From Bugulina stolonifera (taxonomy: Eukaryota > Bryozoa > Gymnolaemata > Cheilostomatida > Bugulidae): DNA of 64,000 nt. A program made the translations under genes and the position numbers. Positions within the stretch are counted from its first letter, which is position 1, and each line of letters starts with the position of its first letter. The DNA is taken from contig OW285194.1 of assembly GCA_935421135.1 (NCBI GenBank), positions 2,254,501 to 2,318,500 of the forward strand. The letters are read 5' to 3'. This document shows, piece after piece, positions 1 through 10,333 of this stretch. The notes below the pieces were generated by a model. That model saw only the letters and a list, made by a program, of their open reading frames with translations, had not been told where the DNA came from and searched no databases.

Positions 1-185
1 CCTGCCATAGAAACTCATACTGACAATCACGTACATACAGGAATATGAGTATATTGACACTTAAATTTGAAAACTGCTCAAACTATGGTCATTTCAATTC
101 ACATTAATTCAATTTATCAACCATACCTCATGTAGTCATGTGGTTTGAGAACTTTCTCAAGCAGTTCTCACTGTTGTAATTTAAG

Positions 186-2656
186 GTGTGCTGAAGAGCA
201 AAGCTGCTGACATGCTGACTTACATCGAAGGAATATGGACGAGACTGACATCCCTCATTGAAGGTGGGATCTATATTCTGTTGAAATAAGTGCTTGTGCA
301 CTTAAGCGAAGCTTTCTTGTAGAATACTGGTTTTAGGCTAATTACTGGCATAGGGAGTCTGGTTGTGTCAAATTTTATAATTTATACAGGTAGGGAAAAC
401 TGTTTCCATGATGACCTCTGCACTGATACAGTTTATCGTCAACTAGGGGGGAAAGACGGTATTTGCTTTCACTTTACCAAAAAACTGTGCAAGTTCATAA
501 ATGAAGTAAATTCAACTGGAGAAGAGGATTGTGGACATGTGGATGACTGGGTACGCCTATACAAGGGAGATAACGTTAGCAGAGGTGACCAAGAGCTATG
601 CACTCCAAGACTAAACTATTCAGGTAGTTTGCAATGAAAATTACACTACTCTGTACACTATGTACACTATCATACATACATGTAAATGTAAATGTATGTA
701 TGGCAGTGTACATGTATATAATAATAGATTTAACTTGTACATGTATATTAATTACTGTAGGTACTTTAGACATTCCGTTTGAACTGCTGCTCGATCTTTA
801 CTGTTCACTCAACAATAATGGTTAGACTGTGTTTAACTAAGGGATGCTATTAGTATTTTGTGTGTACGGTAATTCTTGTACATGTACTGTAGTTACACTG
901 TTGCTGCACTGTTGTTACACTGTTGTTGCACTGTTGCTGCACTGTATTGTTGCACTGTTGTTACATTGTTGTTGCACTGTTGTTGCACTGTATTGTTGCA
1001 CTGTCGTTGCACTGTCGTTGCACTGTCGTTGCACTGTCGTTGCACTGTCGTTGCACTGTCGTTGCACTGTCGTTGCACTGTCGTTGCACTGTCGTTGCAC
1101 TGTTGTTGCACTGTCGTTGCACTGTTGTTGCACTGTCGTTGCACTGCCGTTGCACTGGCTATACACCCAGAAACAAACATTGTTTTCTCCTCAAAGCATA
1201 TGTAGGTCCTAACCGAGATGAACTCTTACAGCATCAATGCCAAAGATATTTTAACGAGTAACATCAATCCGTAATAGTTCCACCACATGGTTGAGCTAAA
1301 GTGAGGAATAACATCATAATGGTAGCGCCTCTGATGTTTTGGATGCAGTTGCATTATTATCAACTATGAGAAAATCAAATGAATATTTCCCAATGAAGTC
1401 TTTATCTAACAAACATTCTACCATATTGCGAATAATGTGCCAGGTCATGCATTTGTCCAAATTTACACTACCTAACATAGAGGGATTATACAGATATCTG
1501 CAAATGCTGTAATATCTTTTGTTTATTCTTGACCCAGTTAAGCACTTGCTATCTATTTGCCTGTACCATACACACTGTACCATATGCACTATGCCTTAAG
1601 CGCTTTACTGTACACGCTGTACTGCATGCATAGTACTGTGTGCAATGTACCTTACGCACTGTACCATATTCACTGAACCATATCCACTGTACCGTACACA
1701 ATGTACTGTATTTGTAGGTTTAATAAAACCAGAGAGCTTACATTTGCTGAAGGAGAGGGCTGCTATTAAGAATTTGCATCTCATTTGCAAGATGGGTCAC
1801 TTAGACGTAGGTGACAATGGCAGTGCTGCTGAACCAGCTAAAGGCGATGACAACCACATCATTGACATACTTGAACAGGTTTTTCGCAATCATAAAGGCA
1901 GCATAAAGGTTAATATCAGGAGTGAACTAATTCCCCTACCCCTTCTGCTGAATAGACAATAGTGTTTTATACTATAAGCTAACACATTAATTTTTGAAAC
2001 GGTTTAATCTGAATAATTCAATCAGGTAATGATGTTACTGTTGCTGTATTATTGCTTAATATTTTCAGGGTAAGCTAGTAGAGTATAGACTAGCTGAGGA
2101 TGCAAGTGATCAATTCAAACAGTGGCACGACTCTGAAACCAGTAAAGTAAGTAACAATCTGTCTAAACAGTGAGATGAATGATATTTAGTGCTTCTAAAC
2201 ATCATGCTAATATTGCCCTCCCCGCTTCAGACCCCATCAGATCATGAATGTTTTGAAAACTGGCCTAGTGCCAGTTCATATACATGCAGTTTGTGAATAA
2301 AAGAACATTGCCTATTCAACAGTAAACCCTACAGTGTAACCTATTCCGTGTAACCCTACAAGAATCAATAACACTGTAAACTTGTATTAAATGCTATTAC
2401 ACAAGAGTACACGCTTACCGGGCATAATTCACGGATATTACTACATAATAATACAATCATGTACATGTATCACACATTATGTTTGTCTACTATTTAGGTC
2501 AATCTTCACGTACATGTACTGAGAGTGGCTTTAGTTCTACAAGCAGCAGTTGATGCTGAGAGCAAAATCACGGAACCTGGATGTATCGTTAGCAAAGATA
2601 CTCTGATGATATCAATCCAGCTGGTAGAGTGTATTCATCCACTAAGTGAAGATTAA
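186..2656 (+). CDS. Multi-exon gene of unknown function, 5' end outside window
   Basis: Six exons read by splice signals: 186-263, 390-623, 761-820, 1718-1908, 2069-2146 and 2498-2656 (TAA at 2654-2656). Introns between the first four are all phase 1, the last two phase 0, and the joined frame stays open, which is strong evidence for a real gene. About 266 codons are visible; the first exon needs an upstream partner. Exon 2 is Cys-rich (begins GRENCFHDDLC); the C-terminal exon has a helical run (VLRVALVLQAAVDAE). I see a weak likeness to the C-terminal part of DUF3987-type proteins, but this is not secure. The donor after exon 3 (ATG|GTTAGA) is weak, and reading through it gives an immediate TAG at 823-825. 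The large intron 3 holds the 11-bp minisatellite. Function unknown. Confidence 0.6.
897..1158. repeat. 11-bp minisatellite (GTTGCACTGTC)n
   Basis: About 24 copies of an 11-bp unit, most exact in the middle and degenerate at the left edge. Because 11 is not a multiple of three and the unit has no stop in several frames, five overlapping open frames appear here on both strands; none is a gene. It lies in an intron of the unknown gene. Confidence 0.95.
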
Positions 2657-2989
2657 TATAGCACTGGACTGTCATCGTCAAGCCTCTACTAGCATTAGAT
2701 ATCTATCCCTTAAACTATGCTAAGCTTCACTCATATGAATATACATGTACGTCTACTGTCACCTATTAGAACCTGATATAGTCTAATACAAAACATCTAA
2801 GATTTTCATACAGTGTTATTTTAATCAAGATAAAAAGTTTTTCGATATAATAACTATCATGTCATTATCATTATATTAGACACATGTATTGTGCCACATA
2901 ACTGCAGTAAGCATTGCCACCTTTTAATATCAGTAGTGGCAGTGTAGTAGTAGTAGTAGTAGTGGTCCTTTCTTAGTAGTTACAGTTAG
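2657..2989. other. Intergenic, no gene seen
   Basis: Downstream of the unknown gene. AT-rich, with one short (TAG)n run at about 2946-2963. No convincing ORF, RNA gene or repeat otherwise. Confidence 0.5.
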
Positions 2990-3287
2990 TGTTCGAAGTG
3001 GAACAAATGAGGTGGGTACACGGTGCATGCAACCTTCCAGATTAGTATGGTATAGCTATATACTTAACCTTATAGTAGCCAAGAAATTGGTGAATTACTA
3101 AAATGAAAAAAAATTTGCTCTGGTGAGATTCAGCACTCTACCACTACATATCATGACTATTAGGCCCACAGTGGCTGTATGAGGAAAACTAACTATTAAA
3201 GTGAGGGTACTCACCTGCTGGCCATATAACCATTAAAATTAAGGTGGGTACACACCGTATACTCCCTTCATAACCACACTTCGAACA
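2990..3287. mobile_element. MITE-like element with TGTTCGAAGTG termini
   Basis: About 298 bp bounded by TGTTCGAAGTGG at the left and CCACACTTCGAACA at the right, which are inverted. Just inside both ends lies GTGGGTACAC or its near match. A related diverged copy of the right half is found near 50540-50655, so this is a dispersed repeat. No coding capacity and no clear target duplication. Confidence 0.6.
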
Positions 3288-3941
3288 GGGGTTACAATTT
3301 ATTAGACTGTGTTCTTGTGTATATTTAACTTGGCTGTATCCAACTATCTATTTATACTAATGTTTACCGTGCACCTAACAGGAAACCTATGATTGCTGTA
3401 CTTAATTCTATTGGCTATAATTAAACTCTAACCAGCTATTATTATGTAACTGCAAATTATTGGTCTAATTTTACAGGACAAAACTATGTAAGAAGTAGTG
3501 AATTCATTAGCTCTCTGCCTTCTCGCAACTTTGACTGTAAACTGTGTCAATGATGTAGATCTACTTTGCAATAAATCTATTTCTACGCAACCATCTAAAA
3601 TAACCTGGAATTGTCCTGTATTGACCAGGACTTGGGATTTATCATGAGGAATATGAAGACTGCTACGCATTCAAGCTAACTTTTTTAGGAAACAGAACAT
3701 GGGGACTAACAGCTGGGGCCATGCTCACTCAGTGAGAGACTGAAACATAGCAGCGGGTATCAGGTGGTCTTTGTGAATATATCACATCACTACATAACAC
3801 TATTCTGTCATACGGATATACTGTGATTATGCTATTAATACATTGCAATGTTGGCCACTTTAGAATTATGAACATTCACTCATAATCGTCTTCCCCTGAC
3901 AAGATCGTTAAATATCCATGGTGCGTGCAGCTGTAAAATAT
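3288..3941. other. Intergenic, one weak minus-strand ORF
   Basis: An 80-codon minus-strand open frame (3428-3670) is present but I recognise nothing in it and it has no partner exon that I can find. Otherwise AT-rich spacer. Confidence 0.4.
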
Positions 3942-4751
3942 TGTGATGGTTCAGGACATTTGTACATACGACTCCAGTCACCCTGATGAACCTTATAGCA
4001 CCCTAAGTGCCTAGTAGTTGCCATAGCACTACTCATCTAACACTTGCTCTCTTGCACTTAGCTGTTTTGATACTCATACCTACGTTGTATTGCATGTCTA
4101 ACCATACACTAATAATTACCTATCGATTACATATCTGTATATAGCATTACTGAGTCATTATACTGCTTTTATACCCATGTAAAGAGGCCCGACCTCTCAG
4201 AAATACTTGATTTTGATTTTGCATATGATCTAGATGATTTTAAGCATCTTTGGTCAAACCCGACCTATTTTGGGTCGGCTATCGGCTTCCGGCCGCCATG
4301 TTGTTGCACAATTTCCGGACGACCCTACGCCGTCTTTTTCCGACACTACGTCGGCTTTTTACCGGAACTTCCTCCGGAAGTTCTACGTGTATTACTATAT
4401 AAAGGGCATTGTTTTTGTGTTTGTTGTCTCAGTTCTTGCTTGGATCTCAATAAAGACACTTCTATACTTATATATAGAGACTTTCACTTTGTAGATACAT
4501 GTAGGTCATTCTAGTTGTTAAGGTCCTCGACCTTGCAACACGAACTGCTTACTAGGTCGGATCACTCTCTTTCTCAGTATAGCAAGCAAGCATTGACTCG
4601 GGATCATATGGGTCGTCTTTGGTAGTTCTTTGACTACTGACACCGACCAATCTTTCATGTACTGAGAAGGCCTAGCACCACTCATAGGCACTTCATTTTG
4701 GACTCTGGAGTCGTCTCAGGACGACCGCACCAAAACCCAAAAACCATTACA
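3942..4751 (+). mobile_element. Solo LTR, family 1
   Basis: 810 bp from TGTGATGG to CCATTACA, flanked on both sides by ATAT (3938-3941 and 4752-4755), a candidate 4-bp target duplication. Inside are a TATA box (TATATAAAG, about 4397) and an AATAAAG poly(A) signal (about 4449), in the order promoter then poly(A) as in an LTR. A GC-rich block just upstream of the TATA box contains GCCGCCATGTTGTTG. No internal retroviral genes adjoin it, so it is a solo LTR. The 86-codon frame inside it is not a gene. A second copy in the opposite orientation lies at 55747-56454. Confidence 0.8.
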
Positions 4752-5228
4752 ATATTAATAACAGATGTAGGTAGCAACTACATGTAAAAAATATTGTTGT
4801 ATTTATTAGAGTTATGCTCTCTGTGAAAATTATGACAATAATTAATTAAGACGAAAGGTGAAGCACTACTGATTTGAATTATTTTGCCAACAAAACTGAC
4901 TACTGTCAACTTTTAGGTTTCAATCTGACACTTTCCCTCTATCGACTGTGTAATCCAGTGGTGAACTAAACATCTGTAAAGCTAACTGATACAAGTCATG
5001 TACATGCACATCTAAGGCATTTACAAAATTCCCATCCATTTTGTAGGCAAACGATGATATGTCATAGATTGGTTCATGATTATTCTTATTTCAAGCAAAA
5101 TAATATTATAATTATTTTAATATCTAAACCCTCTTTAATTCATCATGTTATATGATTGTGGGGGCTCAATCATTTACTAGCATAGTACGATGTACTGTAT
5201 GTAGCAGTCTAGTCTATTTCATTTTGCA
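4752..5228. other. AT-rich spacer, no gene seen
   Basis: Sits between the solo LTR and the gypsy element. No ORF of note, no RNA gene, no clear repeat. Confidence 0.5.
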
Positions 5229-5233
5229 GTGAT

Positions 5234-5437
5234 TGTTAAATAGTCAGGTTCGTAATATACTTAGCGTAGTTAGGTACGTCTTCACTCACCGAAGTTCATG
5301 AAGATAAGGGATGAATAGTCTCTCTAATCCTCTCGGCTTGTAGCGTAGTCCTTCGTCGTCCGGTTGGCCAATCAGCTCCGACCTTTAGCGTAGTCTCTTA
5401 CGAGACGCTTTGGGCAGTCGTAATCCACTATATAACA
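5234..5437 (-). repeat. 3' LTR of the gypsy element
   Basis: 204 bp, identical to 12074-12277. On the coding strand it begins TGTTATATAG and ends TTTAACA. It contains repeats of TAGCGTAGT and a small inverted pair around CGTCTCGTAAGAGACTACG, plus a CCAAT-type GATTGG. Flanked outside by GTGAT. Confidence 0.97.
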
Positions 5438-5439
5438 TG

Positions 5440-5451
5440 CCCCCTTCTCTC
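5440..5451 (-). other. Polypurine tract
   Basis: On the minus strand this reads GAGAGAAGGGGG, followed by CA and then the TG of the 3' LTR. This is the position and composition expected for the plus-strand primer of reverse transcription. It also shows that the third ORF is inside the element. Confidence 0.85.
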
Positions 5452-5718
5452 GGTCGGGTCTCCCCGTTTCCTGTAATATACAGATGCGAGTATACACGCA
5501 ACACATAAACATTATACTTGTGGCAAACATCAGGAGGACCCTGAGTGTCTTATACTGAAGGCCGTAGTGCCAGCGTATGGCCCTTCTTACCACTCCCCAG
5601 TGGTAGCTTCAAGGATGCTCTCAGATCGAAAGGACTAGCCTTCTGGTGCGTTCCTTCGTTTCATCATCGAGTTGCTGCAGGTAGGGAACCTGTCAGCCGC
5701 TATAAGGCCCTCCCGGCC

Positions 5719-6969
5719 TTATCCGCTACCACCGACTTCTCCAGAGTCCGTGGCTGAGGTACAAAGGCCCTGCCCTTCGTCCTCCTCGCTGCCGCATAAA
5801 GTGTCGCTGCTCCCAGCAGGGCTGACACTTCTCATTGTGGTGCGTTCAAGCCTGGAAACCAGACTCGACTCACTCCCTGAGCGGTGGGCTTCCCAGAGAG
5901 ACTCCATCTCTGTTAAGTTGTCCTCGACAACATCCCCTCCATGGGCAGAGACAAGGGACCCTTCCCTTACTGCTGGTGCTTCGCTCCGATGCACCATTTC
6001 TCGTTGAGCCTGGGGCTCCTCTTCTGCCGGGGCAGAGCCGCATTCTTGTGCACCCTGCACTGTCTCTGTGGGTTGAGCCTGGGGCTCCTCTTCTGCCGGG
6101 GCAGAGCCGCATTCTTGTGCACCCTGCACTGTCTCTGCGGGTTTGGTCTCCAGGGGAGACTCCACCCTCTCTCGAGTACCAGAAGAGTTCTCGGACTCCG
6201 CACTGGTACTTGGTCTTACTGGTGTTACAGGAGCTGTAGCAACACCAGACGTGGAACCTTGGGTGAACTGCCTGGCAGCCAGTTCTAGGTTCCTGATGGC
6301 TTCCCTTACCGGTTCACCATCATCGTACTCTTTCTGAAGAGCAGCTCTCTCTCTAGCTATCTCACTCAGTCCGAGTTCATATTGGCGCCGAAGTGCCTCT
6401 TCTCTTTCACCAAGAGCCGTACTTCTCCTCGAGAAGTCGTCAGTAGTCATGGCAGAACTACTGCGGATTCCACTCAGGAAGGTGGAAACTTGCGCTAAGA
6501 GAGAAGAGCTAGCCCTCTTCCCTTTGCCGCTAACCTTCTGTGCGTAGGACACAGAGGGTTCTACCCCCGGCGCTTTGGGTGCTGGCCCCTCAGCGTCTGC
6601 CGGGCTAGAAGAGGGGTGCTTCCTCTTCTTGCTATTGGAGTAGCTAGCTCCTCCGACAGGACATGACCTCATGACATGTCCGCGCTCTCCACACCAGGTG
6701 CAAATCACTACCTTGCAGCTGGCAGCGTAGTGTCCCCATTCGTTGCACCTCCTGCAGACGAATCCGGGGCAGTCCTTAGCTAAGTGGTCCCTTAGCCTTG
6801 CGCAATGGTTGCACCATTTATCGCCTTTCTTGCCATAGGCCTTCCGACCCTTGCCGGGTCCGCCTTTCCCCCCCTTGCCGCTCCCATCGGCAGGGGGACG
6901 CGCGCCACCGCCTCCACCAGGCGGCTGACGACCAGGAGGTTGCCCTCCCCCGCTCGCTACCTCCGTCAT
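5719..6969 (-). CDS. Third ORF: zinc-knuckle protein downstream of pol
   Basis: 416 residues, ATG at 6969-6967, starting 61 nt after the pol stop and in a different frame. A Gly/Pro/Lys-rich N-terminus (1-50) precedes three zinc knuckles: Cys53-Cys67 (variant CX2CX5HX4C), Cys72-Cys85 and Cys90-Cys103 (both CX2CX4HX4C). Residues about 170-240 are charged and heptad-like, possibly a coiled coil. A 23-residue block (QGAQECGSAPAEEEPQA core) is duplicated in tandem, a 69-bp DNA repeat at about 6003-6140. No membrane segment or signal peptide is seen, so it does not look like an envelope. Zinc knuckles suggest nucleic-acid binding; how it is translated from the element RNA (splicing, reinitiation) is unknown. 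Gag of this element already has its own two knuckles. Confidence 0.9.
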   Translation of the reverse strand: MTEVASGGGQPPGRQPPGGGGGARPPADGSGKGGKGGPGKGRKAYGKKGDKWCNHCARLRDHLAKDCPGFVCRRCNEWGHYAASCKVVICTWCGERGHVMRSCPVGGASYSNSKKRKHPSSSPADAEGPAPKAPGVEPSVSYAQKVSGKGKRASSSLLAQVSTFLSGIRSSSAMTTDDFSRRSTALGEREEALRRQYELGLSEIARERAALQKEYDDGEPVREAIRNLELAARQFTQGSTSGVATAPVTPVRPSTSAESENSSGTRERVESPLETKPAETVQGAQECGSAPAEEEPQAQPTETVQGAQECGSAPAEEEPQAQREMVHRSEAPAVREGSLVSAHGGDVVEDNLTEMESLWEAHRSGSESSLVSRLERTTMRSVSPAGSSDTLCGSEEDEGQGLCTSATDSGEVGGSG

Positions 6970-7030
6970 CTGCTATAAAGTAACTCTGTAACTCTGTGAT
7001 ATCTCCAGAAACCTGTAACAACAATAAAAT

Positions 7031-10000
7031 TTATTGATAGTATACAATATTAGTTTCCTTTCTTTTCTTAACGGTTCTTCCGGAGCGTGTTTTAACCACG
7101 TTGTCCTTCGTTGGTTTAAACAACGTAGAACCACTCCCCTGCCCCTCGGTGATGTCAGGGGGCTCAGGCTCAACCGGGAGATCGGCTGGTGAGGCTGGGG
7201 ATGGAGTCCCTGAAGGGCCTGCTATAGGCTCACCATCAGGGTGGCCACTTGTCTCACTAGGGGCCTGGTCACACACAGTATGGTTAGCAAGGTCACTAGG
7301 AAAAGCGTTAGTATCCTGTTCTACATCGTTAGCGTTAGCACTAGAAGCTGGGGTTACGATAGAGTTATCACCAGAAATGTGTTCACTCCACTCTGGCATA
7401 TCCTCATCCGAAGATGGAGGCCTGCCGTAGTTAGTATCGTAGGGTTCAAACATAATAAATAGGTGTTTTCTATTCCTACGCACTTGACTATCCCCTATCT
7501 CTACCCAATAGCTGTGAGGCGTGTTGTCCTTTCGGACCACCACTCCTCGATTACCTGGATCAGTAGGGGCTTTAACCCAAACAACATCCCCTATTTCCAA
7601 TTTAGGTAAAAGGGAAGTACCTTTCCTGTTATCAAACTTAGATTTAAATTTCCTGCGTTTAATAGTCTCTTTACATTCAAATGCTTCATAATCAACATCA
7701 CTGAGGTAGGGGGTCCCTAGGTTATTCCTAATGGTCCTACCAAACATTAATTCACTTGGTGAATACCCTGTGGACAATGGTGTAGTCCTATATACAAGAA
7801 GAGCATTATGTTTATCATTAGTTTTCTCCCATAACCGTTTAATTGTTTTGACAGCACTTTCTGCTAACCCATTAGATTGAGGATAGCGAGGGCTGCTCGT
7901 GACTAACGTAAAGCCGTGTAAGGAAGCATAATTTCTAAATGCATGACTAGCAAAGCACCGTTCATTATCTGAACGAAACACTTTAGGCATCCCAAAGCAT
8001 GAGAATACCCCCTGTAGGGTCTCGATTATCGAGTCTGATGAATGAGAGGCAACAGGTTTGGCCTCGATCCACCTAGAATAGTAATCGATAACAACAATGT
8101 ACGTTTGATTACGGAATATAAATAAGTCAGCCCCTATCACCTCCCATGGACCACTGGGCATAGCTGCCAGTGTTAGTGGTTGGTGTTTGACTTCTCTATG
8201 CATAATACATATATTACATCTCTCTACATGATATGTAATATCGTTATACAGCCCAGGCCACCAAAAATGGCGTTGTGCCCGTCTGTAACTCTTAGAAACA
8301 CCTTGGTGTCCCTCGTGGCACCTTTCCAGGTACTCTCTCCTTAATGCTAAAGGTACATACATTCTAGAATTATAGAATACTATTTCGTTATAGATAGATA
8401 GCCTATCTCTGCTAGGATATACTGTAAGTAACTCCTCATTGGTGATTTTCTTACGTTTAGGCCACCTGTCACTAATATATTCTACCAGTAACTGACAGGC
8501 GGGGTCCTGTAACAATACTTTACGTATTTCCTCCTCTCTACAATCTACGTAGGGTGAGGAGGCTAAGACAGAACCTATAAACATTTCTGTCTCGTTAGAT
8601 TTTATTAAATCTACTGTACTATAAGTAGGATTATTGGGTCTACTTAAAGTATCTGCTAAGTACATTTCTGTACCAGGCGTGTGGAAAATGACATAATCAT
8701 ACCTCATTAACCTCATCTTAAAACGTTGTACCCTAATAGGTAAATCAGATAAATCTTTTTCACCTAAGATGGATATTAATGATTTGTGATCAGTTTCGAT
8801 CTCAAATCGCCTACCTACTAAATAGTAGTCAAACTTCTCACATGCCCACGTTATGGCTAGAGCTTCTTTCTCTACCATAGCATATTTTACTTCGGCATCC
8901 GTCATTTTGCGTGAAGCATACTCCACGGGTCGGCCATTGCCTTCCTCGTCGAGTTGCAGTAAAACTGCCCCTAACGCATTTTTGCTTGCGTCTGCTGAAA
9001 CACGGTGCCTTTTGTTCAAGTCAAAAGGGCACAGGATAGGTGACTTAGTCATCTCCTCTTTTATTTGGTCAAAGGCTTCCTGTTGGGGTGGACCCCACAG
9101 CCATTCCGCTTTAGACCCCGAGACTGCGTATATAGGTATACTCAGTCCTGCTAATTTGTCACTGAATTTACTAAGATAATTTGTCATCCCAGTAAATCGA
9201 CGTGCCTCCGATTTATTTTGAGGAGGTTGCATCTCTAAAATCGCTTTGATTTTATCTGGGTCTGGTTTGACTCCGGTGGAGCTTACCAGATGCCCAAGAA
9301 ACTTAATCTCATTAACACCGAATTCACATTTTTCCTTTTTCAGTGTTAACCCTGCTTTCTCTAATTGTAAGAGTACCTTTCTAAGACGTTGCCAATGTTC
9401 ATTGGCGGTCTTACCAAAAACCAAGATATCATCCATTAAACAGATGACACCTGGTAAACCTACTAATATTTTTTCCATAGCACTCTGAAAATATTCAGGT
9501 GCCGACGAAATGCCAAAGGGCATGCGATTGAAGCAAAACCTTCCCCAAGGAGTCACAAAAGTAGTGAGTAATCTACTCTTGGGTTCTAGTTTCACTTGCC
9601 AAAATCCCGAATTTGCATCGAGTTTCGAGAACATCTTACAACTAGATAGTTGACTAAGCATGTCAGAAATACGTGGTAGCGGGTATACTGCACGCGCTAC
9701 ACATTTGTTTAGATTTGTTAGATCTATGCACATTCTGATCTTGCCCCCTGCTTTGGGAGCAATTGTGAGACCAGAACACCAATCAGTGGGTTCTTCCACT
9801 CTGTCTATAATGCCATCCCGCAACATGTTGTCAAGTTCCGTTTTGGCCTTATCTCTTAAACCTGCTGCTATAGAACGAGGTGCAAATAAGCATTTGGGTT
9901 CTGCATTAGGTCTAAGCTTGATCTTAAATATACCTGGCAATGTGCCCAACCCTGTGAAGAGTTTAGGAAACTCTGACATAGGGTCGAACTCCTTGGTACC

Positions 10001-10327
10001 TACTATACTATTAACTACAGCTAATAAATTAAGCCGTCTAATATCGCTCAAGCCTAGGAGATTCCTTTTGGAACCCCTAAGTATGTACATGTCAGTGTCG
10101 ATACTACTATAAGTACTTTTCACAGTTACAGTAGTCATACCAAGAACATTAAGGGGACTCCCATCTGCTCCACTTAATAGAGTCTTGGGTTGAGACATAA
10201 TAGAGTCCAATTGGGAATGGGACTCTTCCGTAAGAACTGAGACATCTGCCCCAGTGTCTAATACAAAATCAATAGACTTGTTGTTTACTGACAAGGTACG
10301 GTTTAGTGTATTTGTTTTACTCTCTAG
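7031..10327 (-). CDS. pol: Pol: protease, reverse transcriptase, RNase H, integrase
   Basis: The frame continues directly from gag past a single TGA; no ATG is needed at its start. Residues below count from the TTG at 10294. Protease DTGAD at 13-17. Reverse transcriptase about 110-330 with LDAN (225-228) and the catalytic LMDD (286-289) in place of the usual YxDD. RNase H about 430-550 with Asp434 and TDHKS (501-505). Integrase: zinc-binding His660/His663 and Cys693/Cys696, then the catalytic triad Asp722, Asp776, Glu812, the last two 35 residues apart as in active integrases. A basic tail with TRSGRTV near 1069 is typical of Ty3/gypsy Pol. All catalytic residues are present, so the enzyme set could be functional. 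Confidence 0.96.
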   Translation of the reverse strand, partial: LESKTNTLNRTLSVNNKSIDFVLDTGADVSVLTEESHSQLDSIMSQPKTLLSGADGSPLNVLGMTTVTVKSTYSSIDTDMYILRGSKRNLLGLSDIRRLNLLAVVNSIVGTKEFDPMSEFPKLFTGLGTLPGIFKIKLRPNAEPKCLFAPRSIAAGLRDKAKTELDNMLRDGIIDRVEEPTDWCSGLTIAPKAGGKIRMCIDLTNLNKCVARAVYPLPRISDMLSQLSSCKMFSKLDANSGFWQVKLEPKSRLLTTFVTPWGRFCFNRMPFGISSAPEYFQSAMEKILVGLPGVICLMDDILVFGKTANEHWQRLRKVLLQLEKAGLTLKKEKCEFGVNEIKFLGHLVSSTGVKPDPDKIKAILEMQPPQNKSEARRFTGMTNYLSKFSDKLAGLSIPIYAVSGSKAEWLWGPPQQEAFDQIKEEMTKSPILCPFDLNKRHRVSADASKNALGAVLLQLDEEGNGRPVEYASRKMTDAEVKYAMVEKEALAITWACEKFDYYLVGRRFEIETDHKSLISILGEKDLSDLPIRVQRFKMRLMRYDYVIFHTPGTEMYLADTLSRPNNPTYSTVDLIKSNETEMFIGSVLASSPYVDCREEEIRKVLLQDPACQLLVEYISDRWPKRKKITNEELLTVYPSRDRLSIYNEIVFYNSRMYVPLALRREYLERCHEGHQGVSKSYRRAQRHFWWPGLYNDITYHVERCNICIMHREVKHQPLTLAAMPSGPWEVIGADLFIFRNQTYIVVIDYYSRWIEAKPVASHSSDSIIETLQGVFSCFGMPKVFRSDNERCFASHAFRNYASLHGFTLVTSSPRYPQSNGLAESAVKTIKRLWEKTNDKHNALLVYRTTPLSTGYSPSELMFGRTIRNNLGTPYLSDVDYEAFECKETIKRRKFKSKFDNRKGTSLLPKLEIGDVVWVKAPTDPGNRGVVVRKDNTPHSYWVEIGDSQVRRNRKHLFIMFEPYDTNYGRPPSSDEDMPEWSEHISGDNSIVTPASSANANDVEQDTNAFPSDLANHTVCDQAPSETSGHPDGEPIAGPSGTPSPASPADLPVEPEPPDITEGQGSGSTLFKPTKDNVVKTRSGRTVKKRKETNIVYYQ

Positions 10328-10333
10328 TCAGCT
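10322..10333 (-). promoter_or_regulatory. Candidate stop-codon readthrough site between gag and pol
   Basis: Gag ends AGC TGA and the next bases are CTA GAG, with pol continuing in the same frame with no further stop. TGA CTA G matches the best known leaky-stop context in animals. It would make Gag alone most of the time and Gag-Pol by occasional readthrough. The frame identity and context are seen; readthrough itself is inference. Confidence 0.8.

Noticed and set aside
897..1158. Regular repeats that could suggest a CRISPR array
   Set aside because: The units are contiguous with no spacers, and the DNA is eukaryotic. None of the tandem arrays in the window has repeat-spacer structure.
3428..3670. 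80-codon minus-strand ORF
   Set aside because: No family recognised, no splice partners, no repeat copy in the window.
4234..4494. 86-codon ORF and its counterpart at 55987-56424
   Set aside because: Both lie within solo LTRs and overlap the TATA and poly(A) signals; the shared amino acids only reflect LTR homology.
5719..6969. Captured cellular gene or independent gene overlapping the transposon
   Set aside because: It lies between pol and the polypurine tract on the element's coding strand and has the element's base composition, so it belongs to the element.
5719..6969. Envelope gene of an errantivirus-like element
   Set aside because: No signal peptide, membrane segment or fusion-type motif; zinc knuckles instead.
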